Assembly (NCBI GenBank): GCA_037893245.1
Contig: JBAIAA010000531.1
Location: 1,054,001-1,118,000, forward strand
Direction of reading: 5' to 3'
Length of the DNA stretch: 64,000 nt
Source of the DNA: Crossaster papposus
Taxonomy: Eukaryota > Echinodermata > Asteroidea > Velatida > Solasteridae
Shown here one piece after another: positions 1-10,550 of this stretch. The notes under the pieces are model-generated. The model made no database searches and had not been told where the DNA came from. It was given only the letters and a program-made list of their open reading frames with translations. Made by a program: the position numbers and the translations under genes. Every line of letters starts with the position of its first letter. The first letter of the stretch is position 1.

Positions 1-658
1 TATAGACTTTATTATGTTTACAAAATTGACAACATAATTAAAAGTAGTCGAATTGTTTCAGACTGGTTAAAAACATCTATTTATGAACCTACCTTGCCGT
101 CTGTTATTAAGTCAACGCAACTCCGGCAATGGAGTGCAAACACAAACATGCACGCAATCGGGCACAGAGCAGTCAATGTGCGAATGTTCCCAATTGGACG
201 TCCAGGCAGATCGTTCCCGTTGGAATGTTCCCACGGGAATGGTCAAAATATCATGCCGCCGTGTCCCAACGGGCATGCGGACGCGATCCACCGAAAAAGG
301 AACGTTCAAATGGGAACGTTCCCGACTTTTGAGACGCTCCCTACATGTAACTCCAGCAGAGACGGCAGTACAGTAATAAAAGTGAGTACAATGTGTACAT
401 TTTTGTAAACAGGAATAACGGGCAAGGATCAAAAAGGTTACAATACATGGAAAATCTTTAAATTGACAATCTTTAAATTTGGTTACGTTGGACCTCCCCA
501 CATAAAGGAACAAAACTCCTACTGTGGGACGATTCAACCGGCTCCGGGGGATCTTCACCTGACTTGCTGGGTACTGTCACGCGATCCCTCTTGCTCAGCA
601 GGCCTTTCGCGACGGGCTGCAACAATTGCAGCCCAATCCCGCAGAGCCTCGACCAGAA
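1..658. other. Intergenic repeat debris, no gene
   Basis: No reading frame here has recognisable protein similarity. Positions 180-330 hold degenerate copies of a word like GTTCCCGTTGGAA. Positions 500-658 may be leftover 3' internal sequence of another LTR element, because they abut the terminal repeat at 659-780 just as pol sequence abuts the 3' repeat. That last point is inference. Confidence 0.4.
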
Positions 659-780
659 ATAGAGAATTTTGACTTTACCGTGTTCCATGTTTATGCGTTA
701 ACATTTTCTTAATTCATATTTGTTTCAGACGTCGTCATTGCTTGAAAACAAACAAATAAACTACCATAGAAAGCAAATAG
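659..780 (+). repeat. 5' terminal direct repeat (LTR remnant)
   Basis: This copy matches 4890-5024 from ATAGAGAA through GAAAGCAAATAG, with a few substitutions and a short deletion near 710. It is probably a shortened LTR. The outer boundary upstream of 659 is uncertain and no TG start is obvious. Confidence 0.7.
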
Positions 781-924
781 TGTCATACTTATTTATGTCG
801 ACAACATAAATAGAAACAATGAGCACCATACCTTGCCCAGCGCCTGATTGCGAAACGACCTGGCCTAGCGCCTGATTGCGAAACGACCTGGCCTGCTGCC
901 ACACCCCCTGAGGTTCTGCTCCAC

Positions 925-1540
925 TTGATCGATCTGCATGAGAGGACTGCTCATCCATCTGACCACACCTACGCGCCAGCATCTGCATCCAGCACGCCAA
1001 GGGCAGAGAAGGTAAAGCGGTCCGTGATATCGGCAGCTGGCACGAGCACAGAATGGGCATACTTCACGCAGAGATGGTCCGATTACAAAGCCGCCACACA
1101 CCTTACTGGTTCTGACAGAGTCTTTCAGCTACTTGAGTGCTGTGATGAGGCACTCCGGAAGGACCTCACACGAACCTTTGGCGCACTCGCCTACAGTGAT
1201 GAACAGACCATTCTTTGCAACACCACGACACTTGCCGTGCGTCAAGAAAACATCATGGTTGCCTGGGTGCAGCTATAGCAAATGCGCCAGGACCGTAACG
1301 AGCCAATGCGGGCCTTCTCTGCTCGCCTCCGAGGCCAAGCCGGGGTATGCATTTCAGGGTCGAGTGCACATGCGCAACTCAGGTCGACTACAGTGACATC
1401 GTGATACGAGATACCCTTATCCGGGGGCTCAAGGACAAGGAGATTCGACTGGACATCCTCGGTGAATCAAAACAGGACATGTCACTCGAGGAGGTACTCA
1501 AATACATCAAAGCGAAGGAGTCTGGCAAACGGTCGGCCGG
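925..1540 (+). pseudogene. gag remnant of the LTR element
   Basis: Residues from position 925 include 'WAYFTQRWSDYKAATHLTG' and 'LLECCDEALRKDLTRTFG', the conserved gag-like segment of a gypsy family common in invertebrate genomes. A TAG stop at 1276-1278 interrupts it. The same frame continues with 'QMRQDRNEPMRAFSARLRG', and then a frameshift near 1350 moves the homologous reading into the frame that runs to 2375 ('DTLIRGLKDKEIRLDILG'). It is not translatable as one product. Confidence 0.75.
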
Positions 1541-1639
1541 TCGCCTCCTCCACTGTGGCACCACCACAGCTGCAGCTGCCGCCAGCTCCTACAGGCGCAA
1601 GGAGAAGGGACACCTGCGGGGCACGTCAGGTGATGCCAG

Positions 1640-1790
1640 ACCCGCAGCCTCACTTTGCGGCCACTGTGGCAGATCGGGCCACGGGCAAAGCAGACAGGAG
1701 CGTGTACGGAAATGCACAGCCTACAACCACACGTGTACCAAGTGTGGCATCCTACACCACCACGAGAACGTGTGTCGCCAGCCACAGCAC
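1640..1790 (+). pseudogene. Nucleocapsid zinc-knuckle region
   Basis: The frame of 1347-2375 reads 'CGHCGRSGHG', a CCHC-type knuckle start, followed by a second cysteine/histidine-rich stretch 'CTKCGILHHHENVC'. In this class of element such knuckles bind the RNA genome. It is part of the broken gag-pol frame. Confidence 0.65.
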
Positions 1791-2059
1791 ATGCGGCAAA
1801 CTGCCCCATCTACTGCACCGACACCACGCGACAATGCCACTGCCATCTGTGAAGCCCTGTGCTCTGTAGATGTTGTGTCGGTGACTAGTGCCCACGCAAT
1901 TGCACTTGAGCACCACATCTACAGTGAGTTCTGTAATGTGTGGGAGAAGCGGGCATCTGACCCCCAACCATTCGTCGATGTCTCTATTCGGGCCATCCCA
2001 TCAGACGCCCGAGCCCTTGGATTTCCCACATCCCTTCTCGGCCCTACCCCTCCTATCTC

Positions 2060-2260
2060 CTACCCAGCCATGGCCGACACTGGATGCCAGTCATGCCTCG
2101 CTGGCACGAGACTCCTGTCCAAGCTAGGCCTGGGGAGGCGCCACCTAAAACCCGTCACCATGAAGATGACTGCTGCCAATGACCATGGCATCGGCATTGC
2201 AGGTGCCTCCGTCCTACGAATTTCCAGAACTTCCACTACCGGAGAGACGCTCGAGACTCG
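2060..2260 (+). pseudogene. Retropepsin-like aspartic protease remnant
   Basis: The motif 'AMADTGCQSCLAG' carries the catalytic D-T-G of retroviral-type aspartic proteases, followed by 'LLSKLGLGRRHLKPVTMKM'. It lies in the same frame as the zinc knuckles. The frame ends at 2375, whereas RT similarity resumes in another frame from about 2308. Confidence 0.7.
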
Positions 2261-2307
2261 TCAGGCTTGTGTCGCCCTTGGCTTGATATCTGATAGGTTT
2301 CCCACAA

Positions 2308-3993
2308 TTGGGGAGACACAAGCCCGGCAGCACCAGAATCTCATCTGCAGCAACTACACCAATGCCTGTTCCTGATTCCTGTATCACCCACACCTGCGAA
2401 TGCACTCCACGCCAGGTACCGCCACCTCCCCCCACATCCCTTCCATTTCCAACAACGGAGGAGAACCGAGAGAGGCTCGAGCAATGGCTGCTTGAGCGCT
2501 ACAAATCTAGCACTTTCAATGTATGCGAGCATCAGCCACTCCCCATGATGCCTGGACCCCCGATGCAACTCATGGTTGACCCTGCCGCTCGACCGGTCGC
2601 TCACCACACACCGATTCCCGTCCCTGTGCACTGGCAAGACAACGTGAAAGCAGGCCTCGACCAAGACGTGCGCCTCGGGGTCATTGAACCGGTACCCATT
2701 GGCACACTTGTTACTTGGTGCCACAAGATGGTGATTTACGCCAAGAGGTCAGGCAAACCCAGACGGACAGTTCACCTCCAGTCACTCAATCGCCACAACC
2801 TCACAACATTCATCACTCCATGGGGTCGCTATCGGTACCGTGTTGCCCCGCAAGGGTACATTGCCTCAGGAGATGGCTACAGCCGCCGCTTTGACGAGAT
2901 CGTCACCGACATCCCACAGAAAAACAAGTGTGTGGATGACACTCTGATGTGGACTGACACGATTGAGAAGGGATTTTTCCAGGCAGTTGAGTGGCTCGAC
3001 GTCTGCAGCCGCAATGGAGTCACACTGAACCCCTCAAAATTTTCATTTGCCAAGACATCTGTCGAGTTCGCTGGCTTTCAGATCACTCAAACCTCTGTAC
3101 GCCCCTGCCCTCGCTACCTCGAGGCCATACAGAACTTTCCCACACCACGCAACATCACAGATGTCCGAAGCTGGTTCGGTCTGGTTAACCAGGTCTCCTA
3201 TGCCTTTGCCTCGGCGGAACGGATGCTGCCCTCCCGCGAACTCCTCAAACCGGGAACACGTTTCATGTGGTCAGACCAACTGAACCACCTCTTTGAGGAG
3301 TTCAAATCCCTGATCATCGGTGAGATCTACCAGGGGGTGGAAATCTTCGACAAGACCAAGCCAACCTGCCTGGCTACCGACTGGAGCAAAGAGGGCATTG
3401 GATTCTGGCTCAGGGAGAAGTCTCTGCGCTACCGCTTCCGGATCATTCACATACCAGGCGTACGGCACGCTGCAGCCGACGCGGTCTCCCGTCACCCAGT
3501 TAGCAAGCCCGTGCCACTGGGCCTCCCAGATGACGTCGCAACTGTGCTCAATCCCCCCAGCCTGATCACTCTGCCCGGGCTGCCACACGACTTTCTTGCC
3601 ACCTTTCGCACTCACAGTCAGGACACCACTCAGAACACCACTCGGTTTTGCACCCCTGCAGCCCCACGGCCCACTGAGGTGATCACATCAATAACATGGA
3701 ATGATGTACGCCTCGCTACAACCAGTGACCCCTCAATGTCGAGATTGTCCGAGGCCATCATGGATGGCTTCCCCGAGCTTCGAGGCGACCTTCCCCCCGA
3801 ACTCCGCCAGTATCACCAGTTTCGTGATGGCCTAACCACTTTCGACGGGGTAGTCCTCTACAACGACCGCATAGTCATCCCTCCCTTCCTCCGCGGCAAA
3901 GTGCTTCAGGCCTGGCACTCAGGGCACTTCACAGATGTGCTCACGGGCAGAATCCTCATTCTTTTGGCCAGGCATGACACCAGCCATCACTGA
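2308..3993 (+). pseudogene. Reverse transcriptase / RNase H remnant with internal deletions
   Basis: This long open frame of 561 codons reads as a gypsy-type pol. The segment 'LTTFITPWGRYRYRVAPQG' and the polymerase box 'CVDDTLMW' (the two Asp at 2935-2940) are visible. The sequence before LTTFITPW jumps straight from 'VHLQSLNRH', so the block that normally carries the first catalytic Asp is missing. RNase H begins at 'CLATDWSKEGIGFWL' and then jumps to 'RFRIIHIPGVRHAAADAVSR', losing the middle of the domain. The start of the integrase zinc-binding region (AWHSGH) closes the frame. Two in-frame deletions make it inactive even though it is open. Confidence 0.8.
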
Positions 3994-4761
3994 GATGCGA
4001 GCGCGTTGTTCGCCCTGCAATCGCATGGCACCCTCACAGCCCAGTGCACCACCTACACCTCCCATTCAACCGGCCTACCCATTCCAGTGCCTAGTGTCTG
4101 ACTACTTCCACTACCGAGGTCGGACCTACTTGGTGGCTGTTGACCGTTACAGTAACTGGCCAATCGTGGAGGAGGCAGCCTCATTGCAGCCCTGCGCCGT
4201 ATCTTTGTGACTTACAGCATCAGTGACGAGTTGACATCAGATGGCGGCCCTAAGTTCTAGTCCAGCCAGACGGCAACATTCCTTCAGAGTTGGGGCGTGT
4301 CCCACCGCACATCGTCGGTCGCCTTTCCCCACAGCAATTGCCGTGCAGAGGTGGGTGTCAAAACCGTGAAACGTCTCCTCACAGACAACACTGATGCTGC
4401 CGGCACATTGAACACTGACAAGTTTCAGCGGGCCATGCTCCAGTACCACAATACCCCTGACCGTGACACGCACCTTTCCCCTGCCATGTGCATATTTGGA
4501 CGGCCCATAAGGGACTTCATCCCCATCCACCCCGGCAAGTACCAGCCTCACACATGGCGGGAGACCTTCTACTCCCGAGAGGATGCACTGCGCAACAGTC
4601 ATATGTGTACTGCTGAGTGCCTCTCGGAGCACACCCGAACCCTTCGTCGGGGACTGTGTTCGCATCCAGAACCAGACTGGCCCCAACACCAGACTGGCCC
4701 CAACCCCACCAAGTGGGACAAGACTGGCATTGTGGTTGAGGTTCGCCAGTTTGACCAGTAG
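3935..4761 (+). pseudogene. Integrase remnant, frameshifted
   Basis: One frame (3935-4210) reads 'SSFFWPGMTPAITEMRARC', a CxxC, then 'DYFHYRGRTYLVAVDRYSN', which holds the first catalytic Asp. The reading then shifts. Around 4225-4260 'LTSDGGPKF' (second Asp) is followed by a TAG stop. The frame 4297-4761 holds '[16 protein letters not shown]' (catalytic Glu) and '[19 protein letters not shown]'. The C-terminal tail has a tandem duplication around 4671-4708 (CCCCAACACCAGACTGG type). All three D,D,E positions are recognisable but spread over broken frames. Confidence 0.8.
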
Positions 4762-4889
4762 TTGTATTTTTTATCTGGACCAGTGACGAGGACAGTCTGC
4801 TAACTTTCACTAACCACATGAATTCCTTCCACAGGACCATCAAGTTCACATCAGAGTACTCGCATCATCAGGCCCATCTTTGGGAGGGC

Positions 4890-5024
4890 ATAGAGAACTT
4901 TGACTTTACCATGTTCCATGTTTATGCTTTAACGTTTACCTGTTGCCATTTTCTTGTTTCATATTTGTTTCAGACGTTGTCGTCATTGCTTGAAAACGAA
5001 TAAACTACCATAGAAAGCAAATAG
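4890..5024 (+). repeat. 3' terminal direct repeat (LTR remnant)
   Basis: This is the longer of the two terminal repeats, preceded by a purine-rich run (TTTGGGAGGGCA, 4879-4890) that fits a polypurine tract. It matches 659-780. Confidence 0.7.
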
Positions 5025-6690
5025 CCTCCGTTACAAACAGACCAATGCCATTTCCAAAACACTGGCTTTCCCTCCGTCTCCGACTACAGCCTATTGCTAA
5101 AATGAATGAAGCCTCGGACAATGACAAAGCTGGGGTTCGAAAAACAGCCAAAGTCATGCGAACCAATGCGCATTTCTATTGGTCCATTTGCTTGGACATC
5201 TGAGGTGTTCTCACAAATGTTCATCCTCCCACGTAAAAATTAAAATTAATCGGAAAAATTATAGAAATTAACGTACAGAACGTAAAATAAAGCCTTGCTA
5301 TTATATATTATACAGAATAAGAAATATAAAAGACAAGACTGAAAAGCTACGTAAACGCCAATAAAACTAAATATAGTGGTAGTAATTGTAATTTTACCAG
5401 GGGTGGACGTTCATGTCATGTATTGGCCAACTTGTTTAATGATTGCTGCGAATGTCCGCAGGGTTTGAGGGCGACAATTCAAGAGCCTGTTAAACTCTGC
5501 GTGGCTCAGGATGGGGTTGGGGGCGGGGGGATAGGGGTTTATCACTCGGGTCGATATTTTTTTCTCTAAGTTTTGGTCTAAGAGTTTAGATCAGTTTTGG
5601 TTCGGTATACCGGTAGTTTATATAATGTTTCGGCTTCGTTTGGGCAATCCAACCCAACCTAACCCAACACGATACACATTATTATTTATTAATTTTTTTA
5701 AACCCGGACGTTTGAAACGCACATAATAAAGCCCACAAATTACACCACTCTGAAAAGTAGACAAATCAATACATGGCAATGCATCATAAAATATTAAATC
5801 ATGATACATGCTAAGAAGTTCACTTTGGACCTGACTCTTCAATTCTTTGAAACAAATCAAAATTATCGATGAATGGGCCTTCGTAAACTTTGCCAAACTG
5901 AGGATTTGAAACTTAAGGGCCTAGCTAAAAAAATGGATACTGGGATTGTCATGGGAAGGAGGGGGGGGGGGGGGGGGGGTGAAGTTAAAAACTGTCACCT
6001 TTTAAAATGAACACGCTCACTGCATTCCTCTTGAGATGCAGATATTGAATTAAAACAATTTGGGAAATTTTTGGTCTATTGCACTCTAGACCGGACATGC
6101 ATGCGTTATATATACTTTAGGGCATAAAGGTTTGGCGACACACACGGTTACTGTTACTGCTTTTTCTGAGCGATTTTTTATTTTGTTCACCATGTTGAAT
6201 TTTCTCAGAGCCCCTATTGCTTTCACATTAAACATGAAGATACATTGAAATATCCACGATGAAATTTGGTGAATTACATCATTTTGATCTTTGTATGGAA
6301 ACATTTCACAATTTCCCCTTTTTCTTGTTACCTTGATACATACTTTTGCCCTCAGAAACAGATACAGTAATCATAGAACTATTTTGTATTTCATTTACTA
6401 TCAGTATTAACTATTTACTATCAGTATTTACAAATTAAAAAATAACAATACATACGCAATTAACTATAAAGATACCATGTATTTTGTTTTGCTACACAAA
6501 ATTCCTGATGCGTAAATATGGCACTTTATGGTAAAATGTACACGTACATGTAGTATGTATCAATACAGCAAAAACGCCCTATTTTATAAATTTGGTTTAT
6601 TCCTATAGTTTTATCCTCCAATCAAATGACAAAACTCTACTTCGGTGTTATATACATGTACAGTAAAACAAATACATGTAATGAATGTTT
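5025..6690. other. Non-coding stretch with a dispersed repeat and a G-run
   Basis: No gene is seen. A piece at 5088-5170 matches 23815-23890 in direct orientation (shared words ATTGCTAAA, AAGCTGGGGTT, GAAAAACAGC), so it belongs to an interspersed repeat. A poly-G run lies at about 5961-5980. The rest is AT-rich without visible structure. Confidence 0.5.
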
Positions 6691-6699
6691 TGCAACGGT

Positions 6700-6780
6700 G
6701 AGAATATTTTCATGAGTTGAAAGATGGAATGTTCCATTCAACTAAGAACATTTCATCTTTCAACTCATGAAAATATTCTC
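6700..6780. repeat. Near-perfect hairpin, 35-bp arms
   Basis: The arms 6700-6734 and 6746-6780 are inverted copies with about one mismatch (GAGAATATTTTCATGAGTTG at the outer end) around an 11-nt loop. Weaker pairing continues outward into TACATGTA-rich flanks. It is probably a miniature fold-back element. Confidence 0.8.
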
Positions 6781-7252
6781 CCCATTGTACTCATACATGT
6801 AAACATCCATTATTTGTATAAAATATGCTAAAATGGTAGTACTTTTACATTTGAAGGTGTTGACAAAAATGAAACTGACTTTTTTCAGGTTTAGAAGAAT
6901 TCTTTCCAACTTGATTCATGTTCTAAAATTTTGAGATTATTTCTTTCTTGTACCGATAAGAGGAGCTAAAAGACTGCTTTGGTGTTACTGATACATGTAC
7001 ATTGGCAACATGTACTCAATATATACCGGTACCTTAGAAAATGGATTGGGTTAGCTTATTCAATTTTGTCTAGTCTTTTTTTTTTTTTTTTTTTTAGGGA
7101 GTTTTTTTATGCAATTTTATGAATCTTTATGCAATGACCGATTGGAATGGGTAAACTGCGGGTTTTTAGGAATGCACCTTGTCAATCTTTAGTGTAGTGT
7201 TGATGTTCAGCATGTTGTTTAACTCGCTTATTTTCATCGGTTTAATATTTAG

Positions 7253-7561
7253 ACGAGAGCCTGGCGGCTTCGCTGACATCAGCTAGGCAAGCACTAGAGC
7301 ACAGCTATGCAAGTGCCAGGGAGATTCTCTTTGAAGTTTCCAAAACACAAGAGACTCTTGATGAAGTTACCGAACCTCAAGAGTCTCTCGATGAAGTTTC
7401 CGAACCTCAAGAGACTCTTAATGAAGTTTGTGAACCTCAAGAGATTCTCCATGACGTTTCAGAACCACAAGAACAAAGCAGTATGCATGATCATGCACAC
7501 CCAGATTCTGATGTACTGGTACGTGTACTGGTACAATCAACTCCTACATTGAATGAATCTG
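7253..7561 (+). CDS. Internal exon of THAP/P-element-like gene, with 10-residue repeats
   Basis: The exon starts after a TTTAATATTTAG acceptor and ends at a GTAAGG donor. The open frame reads from 'DESLAASLTSARQALEHS' and then has about four copies of a 10-residue acidic repeat of the form EPQETLDEVS, followed by 'MHDHAHPDSDVLVRVLVQS'. Its last base (phase 1) joins in frame to the exon at 8943, which supports the splice. An N-terminal zinc-finger exon would be expected upstream in a THAP gene but was not found. Expression is unproven. Confidence 0.55.
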
Positions 7562-7899
7562 GTAAGGAAAATTTTGTTGTGTAAACAAGTTGTTCTTTCA
7601 TGTCATGTCAAGTCATTTCATTTTTTTGTCTTCTACAAAAGGGTTTGGGGCCACTAAACCGGTCCTAAATTGTGTAGCTCTATAGCCCCGTATCTCCACC
7701 GTTTAGTTTTCAGGTTAAGTTTTTGAAAAACAATGTACGACTTCTACCGTACATGCTTCCGTGGATTTTGATGAAACTTGGATGCAGTGACCCTTTGGTG
7801 GGAAGACACAATCCTTCATTGGGTGACTGGGTGTGACTGCAATTGCTTGTTATTCTACCTATTTTTTTTGTTTAACCCTAACCCCCTAGGCCTTACTTT

Positions 7900-8530
7900 G
7901 GGCTAAAGAACTGCGTACTACAGAATACTACTTAGTATTTTGTAGCACTGGGTCTCTCCATGACTGATGATTGGGTGTGTACTGACAGAGTACAGATACT
8001 GCCAACTACACAATACTAATAGTGGTAATGCAGGTCAGCTACTGGATACTACCAAATACTAATAGGGTGTAGTAGTTTTTAGTATTTGGTACTTCAACCC
8101 CAATTGTATTGGTAGTATTTTTTAGCATTGGGTACTTCAACCCCAATTGTATTGGTAGTATTTGTTAGCATTGTTTTTGTTTTGCTTGTTGAGTGTGTCG
8201 AGTTCATATGTACATTATGTATGCTGATGGGTAGGGTGTTCTGGGGTAGGGCAAGGTCAAGGTGGCACCACCACTGGTCCACATGGGACACATGCAGTAA
8301 TGGGTTTGGGTGATTGATTTATTTCAATATGTACATGTACTACCGGTACATACAGGGCTACATATTACTACGTACACTATTTGGGGTGAAGTACCTAATA
8401 CTAAAAATTACTACAGGCATTGCACACAAGTCAATGAGAGTACTGCATACTACTTTTTACTACTAGTAGTAAAAAGTAGCATTAGGTAGGGTTAGGGTTA
8501 AATAGGGTTAAATAGGGTTTATCACTAATG
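7900..8530. repeat. Repeat with TAGTATT words and a 30-bp perfect palindrome
   Basis: Between the two THAP-like exons, the sequence repeats words such as TACTAATAG and TTTAGTATTTGGTACTTC. A tandem duplication of about 50 bp lies at 8075-8180, and a perfect 30-bp palindrome at 8450-8479 has half-site CTACTTTTTACTACT. TTAGGG-like words follow at 8487-8520. It is probably a miniature inverted-repeat element within the intron. Confidence 0.5.
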
Positions 8531-8942
8531 ATAATCAGAACTGCGATGCATAATGGGTAAGCAAAAAAAGGGCACACCTAGTGCGGCCGACCGTAATGTA
8601 GATTAGATTACTAAATTAACTTTATATCTCATCATGCTTTGCACAGCAACACCCTCTTGTGACATTTTGCTATTCGCGATAAACCATACAAGTACGACGA
8701 TTTATGTGAAAAATTTCAATGCTATCATATGCAATTCTATCATATTTGGCACCAATCTGCCAAACTGTTATTGTTGTTTTTTCAAAAATGAAGAAAGCGT
8801 TTTGTTTTACATGGAGGTTTGTGTCATTAATATTTTTACCAAAACTAAGCCTTTCAAGACCGTAATTTGGTTTGACCAGTTCTTTTTTTAGATAGCGCAA
8901 ATTAAAGTAAAATTTAATTGTTTTGACTTGATTCCCTCTCAG

Positions 8943-9610
8943 TGGAAATGCAGACTTCTCCAGAAACAGCCGAGGCCAGCACGTCCTGCAATCTTCTGAA
9001 GTCCACAGACCGGGTCAAAATCCACCGACTGAAAAACAAGGTCAAAGCCTTAGAGGCGACCTTGAAAGAGGTGAAGAGCAGTAACAGCAGCAGCAAGTCT
9101 GATTCGGTCGCAAGAATCGTAGACGAAGCTGCCAAATACCTGGACGAGACCACCCTGCATTTTTTTTCGAGTCAGCTGCGGATTGGGAACCAGAGGTTGA
9201 AGGGCCGACGCTACACGAGCGAAGACAAGCGCATGGCCTACGCCCTGCACCACCAGAGCACAGCGGCCTACAGGTTCTACCGCAAGATAAAGCTCTTTGC
9301 TCTGCCGAGCAGCCGCTCCCTGAGGAGGTGGTCTGTGAAGGTCCAGCCAGGTCTCGACGAGGCCGGCTTTGAGAGACTGCAGCAGATGGCCCAGACCATG
9401 TCGGAGAGACTGCACGCGGCAGTCAAAGTCTACAACAAGGACCTGATGAAGAGAAAGGTTGGCCCGACCAAGAGAAAAGTTGACCCAACCAAGAGAAAAG
9501 TTGACCTGACCAAAAGAAAGGTTGACAAGATGGCAGCGAGCATAGGCAGAGAGTTGAGTTTGGCTGTTCTGACGTTATCGAATATGTGCGATCCAAAATC
9601 CATTGTCTGA
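8943..9610 (+). CDS. Terminal exon, THAP9 / P-element transposase-like N-terminal region
   Basis: The exon follows the acceptor TTGATTCCCTCTCAG and runs to TGA at 9608-9610. Visible parts are a basic, coiled-coil-like stretch (VKIHRLKNKVKALEATLKEV), then 'YLDETTLHFFSSQLRI', 'GRRYTSEDKRMAYALHHQS', 'AYRFYRKIKLFALPSSRSL' and 'RRW'. This order is the hallmark of the THAP9/P-element transposase region before the catalytic core. The protein then ends after four copies of a 7-residue basic repeat (TKRKVDP type, 9455-9535) and 'NMCDPKSIV', so the RNase H-like core is absent. It could be a truncated domesticated gene or a dead copy. The frame is intact over 222 codons, which slightly favours recent function. 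Confidence 0.65.
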
Positions 9611-9760
9611 TTAGATTATATTTGTGCATATATTTGTAGATACATTTGTTTTTCACATGCAGTAGAAAGCACATCATTTGCTTTTTATTTTGGTACCGGT
9701 ACATAGATATCACTGAGGTTGGCATCTTAGTCAGGTTCATAACGAACATATTGACAGTTT

Positions 9761-10271
9761 CGTTCACCTTTTTTGTAGATTTGCTAAACTATACATTTTT
9801 GGAAACGTTAGGATATACTCAACATTTGTTTTTAGGTTCTTTTGAAAAAAATTTGACCTTTAATGTGACGTGACACATGAAAAGTCATTGGGTGTCACAT
9901 TAAAGGTCTATTTTTTTTTCAATGTCCTACAAAAGTATATCTCTGGAAGTATAGTCCGATTTGGTTCAAACTTGGTATTCAGGTATGGCGGGATGTGTTA
10001 TAGGTATACATTGAAGTGACATTATGAAGACGTCACCGTGTGATTTTTATGATTTTGTTTAATTTTTTAACCTTATTGTAATATGTTTATAATTGGGTCA
10101 TAGACAAAATGCACACAATTGTAAAACATGTGTGACGTCATCATGACGTCATCAAAATGCCATTTAAAAAATCTAAGATAGCCGCAATAAAGAACCTGAA
10201 AGCAAATGTAAACATTGGTTTTAACATTTCCAAAAATGTATAGTTTAGCAAATCTACACAAAAAAAGAACG
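9761..10271. mobile_element. Terminal-inverted-repeat element (MITE-like), 511 bp
   Basis: The left end (9761-about 9845) and right end (about 10188-10271) are inverted copies. Shared words include TAGATTTGCTAAACTATACA and TTTTTGGAAA, and the outermost bases are CGTTC and GAACG. The interior holds two facing copies of TTTAATGTGAC and a segment (9940-10010) resembling the array at 61800-61930. No transposase frame is present and the target-site duplication is unclear. Confidence 0.75.
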
Positions 10272-10378
10272 AAAATGCATAAGAAACCTGATATCTTGTA
10301 ATATACAAATGTTTTTTGGGGTGAAAAGGTTGACCTTTCCCATTGATTTATATTGTGTGTGTGTGTGTTCTTGTCTTG

Positions 10379-10550
10379 CATTACGATCGAGGATCGAAAC
10401 ACAAAAGAGAACAAAGGGAACAAAGGATCCTCGATCGACGGTTTGCTTGTCCGAATTCTGTCCTCGATCGACAGTGCAAGCGCAAAGCAATGGGGATTGG
10501 GTTAAGTAAAGGAAGAAAGGAAAACACAATATCGATCCTCGGTCGTTATG
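10379..10550. repeat. Small fold-back with GATCGAGG motifs
   Basis: The arms 10379-10396 and 10533-10550 are inverted (CATTACGATCGAGGATCG versus its imperfect complement). The motif CCTCGATCGAC recurs twice inside, and GT microsatellites lie outside both arms. It is probably a tiny inverted-repeat element. Confidence 0.6.

Larger units (their letters stand above)
659..5024 (+). mobile_element. Decayed Ty3/gypsy-like LTR retrotransposon
   Basis: This is a full-length but dead retroelement. Terminal direct repeats (659-780 and 4890-5024) flank remnants in the order gag, CCHC nucleocapsid, aspartic protease, reverse transcriptase, RNase H, integrase, which is the Ty3/gypsy order. The reading frame changes near 1350, 2310, 3940 and 4210-4300, and in-frame stops sit at 1276-1278 and about 4258-4260. 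The RT and RNase H regions have internal deletions that remove catalytic parts. No target-site duplication was found. A 28-bp tandem duplication at about 838-897 lies in the leader. The family assignment rests on gag (residues around 'WAYFTQRWSDY' and 'LLECCDE'), the DTG protease motif and the integrase pattern. The element is a relic and cannot encode working proteins. Confidence 0.85.

Noticed and set aside
112-558. 148-codon minus-strand open frame at the left edge
   Set aside because: No domain features, and it overlaps degenerate GTTCCC repeats.
1347-3993. Functional retroviral-type genes
   Set aside because: Stops, frameshifts and deletions of catalytic blocks show a dead element.
8480-8530. 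Interstitial telomere tract
   Set aside because: Only a few imperfect TTAGGG-like words; too short and irregular.
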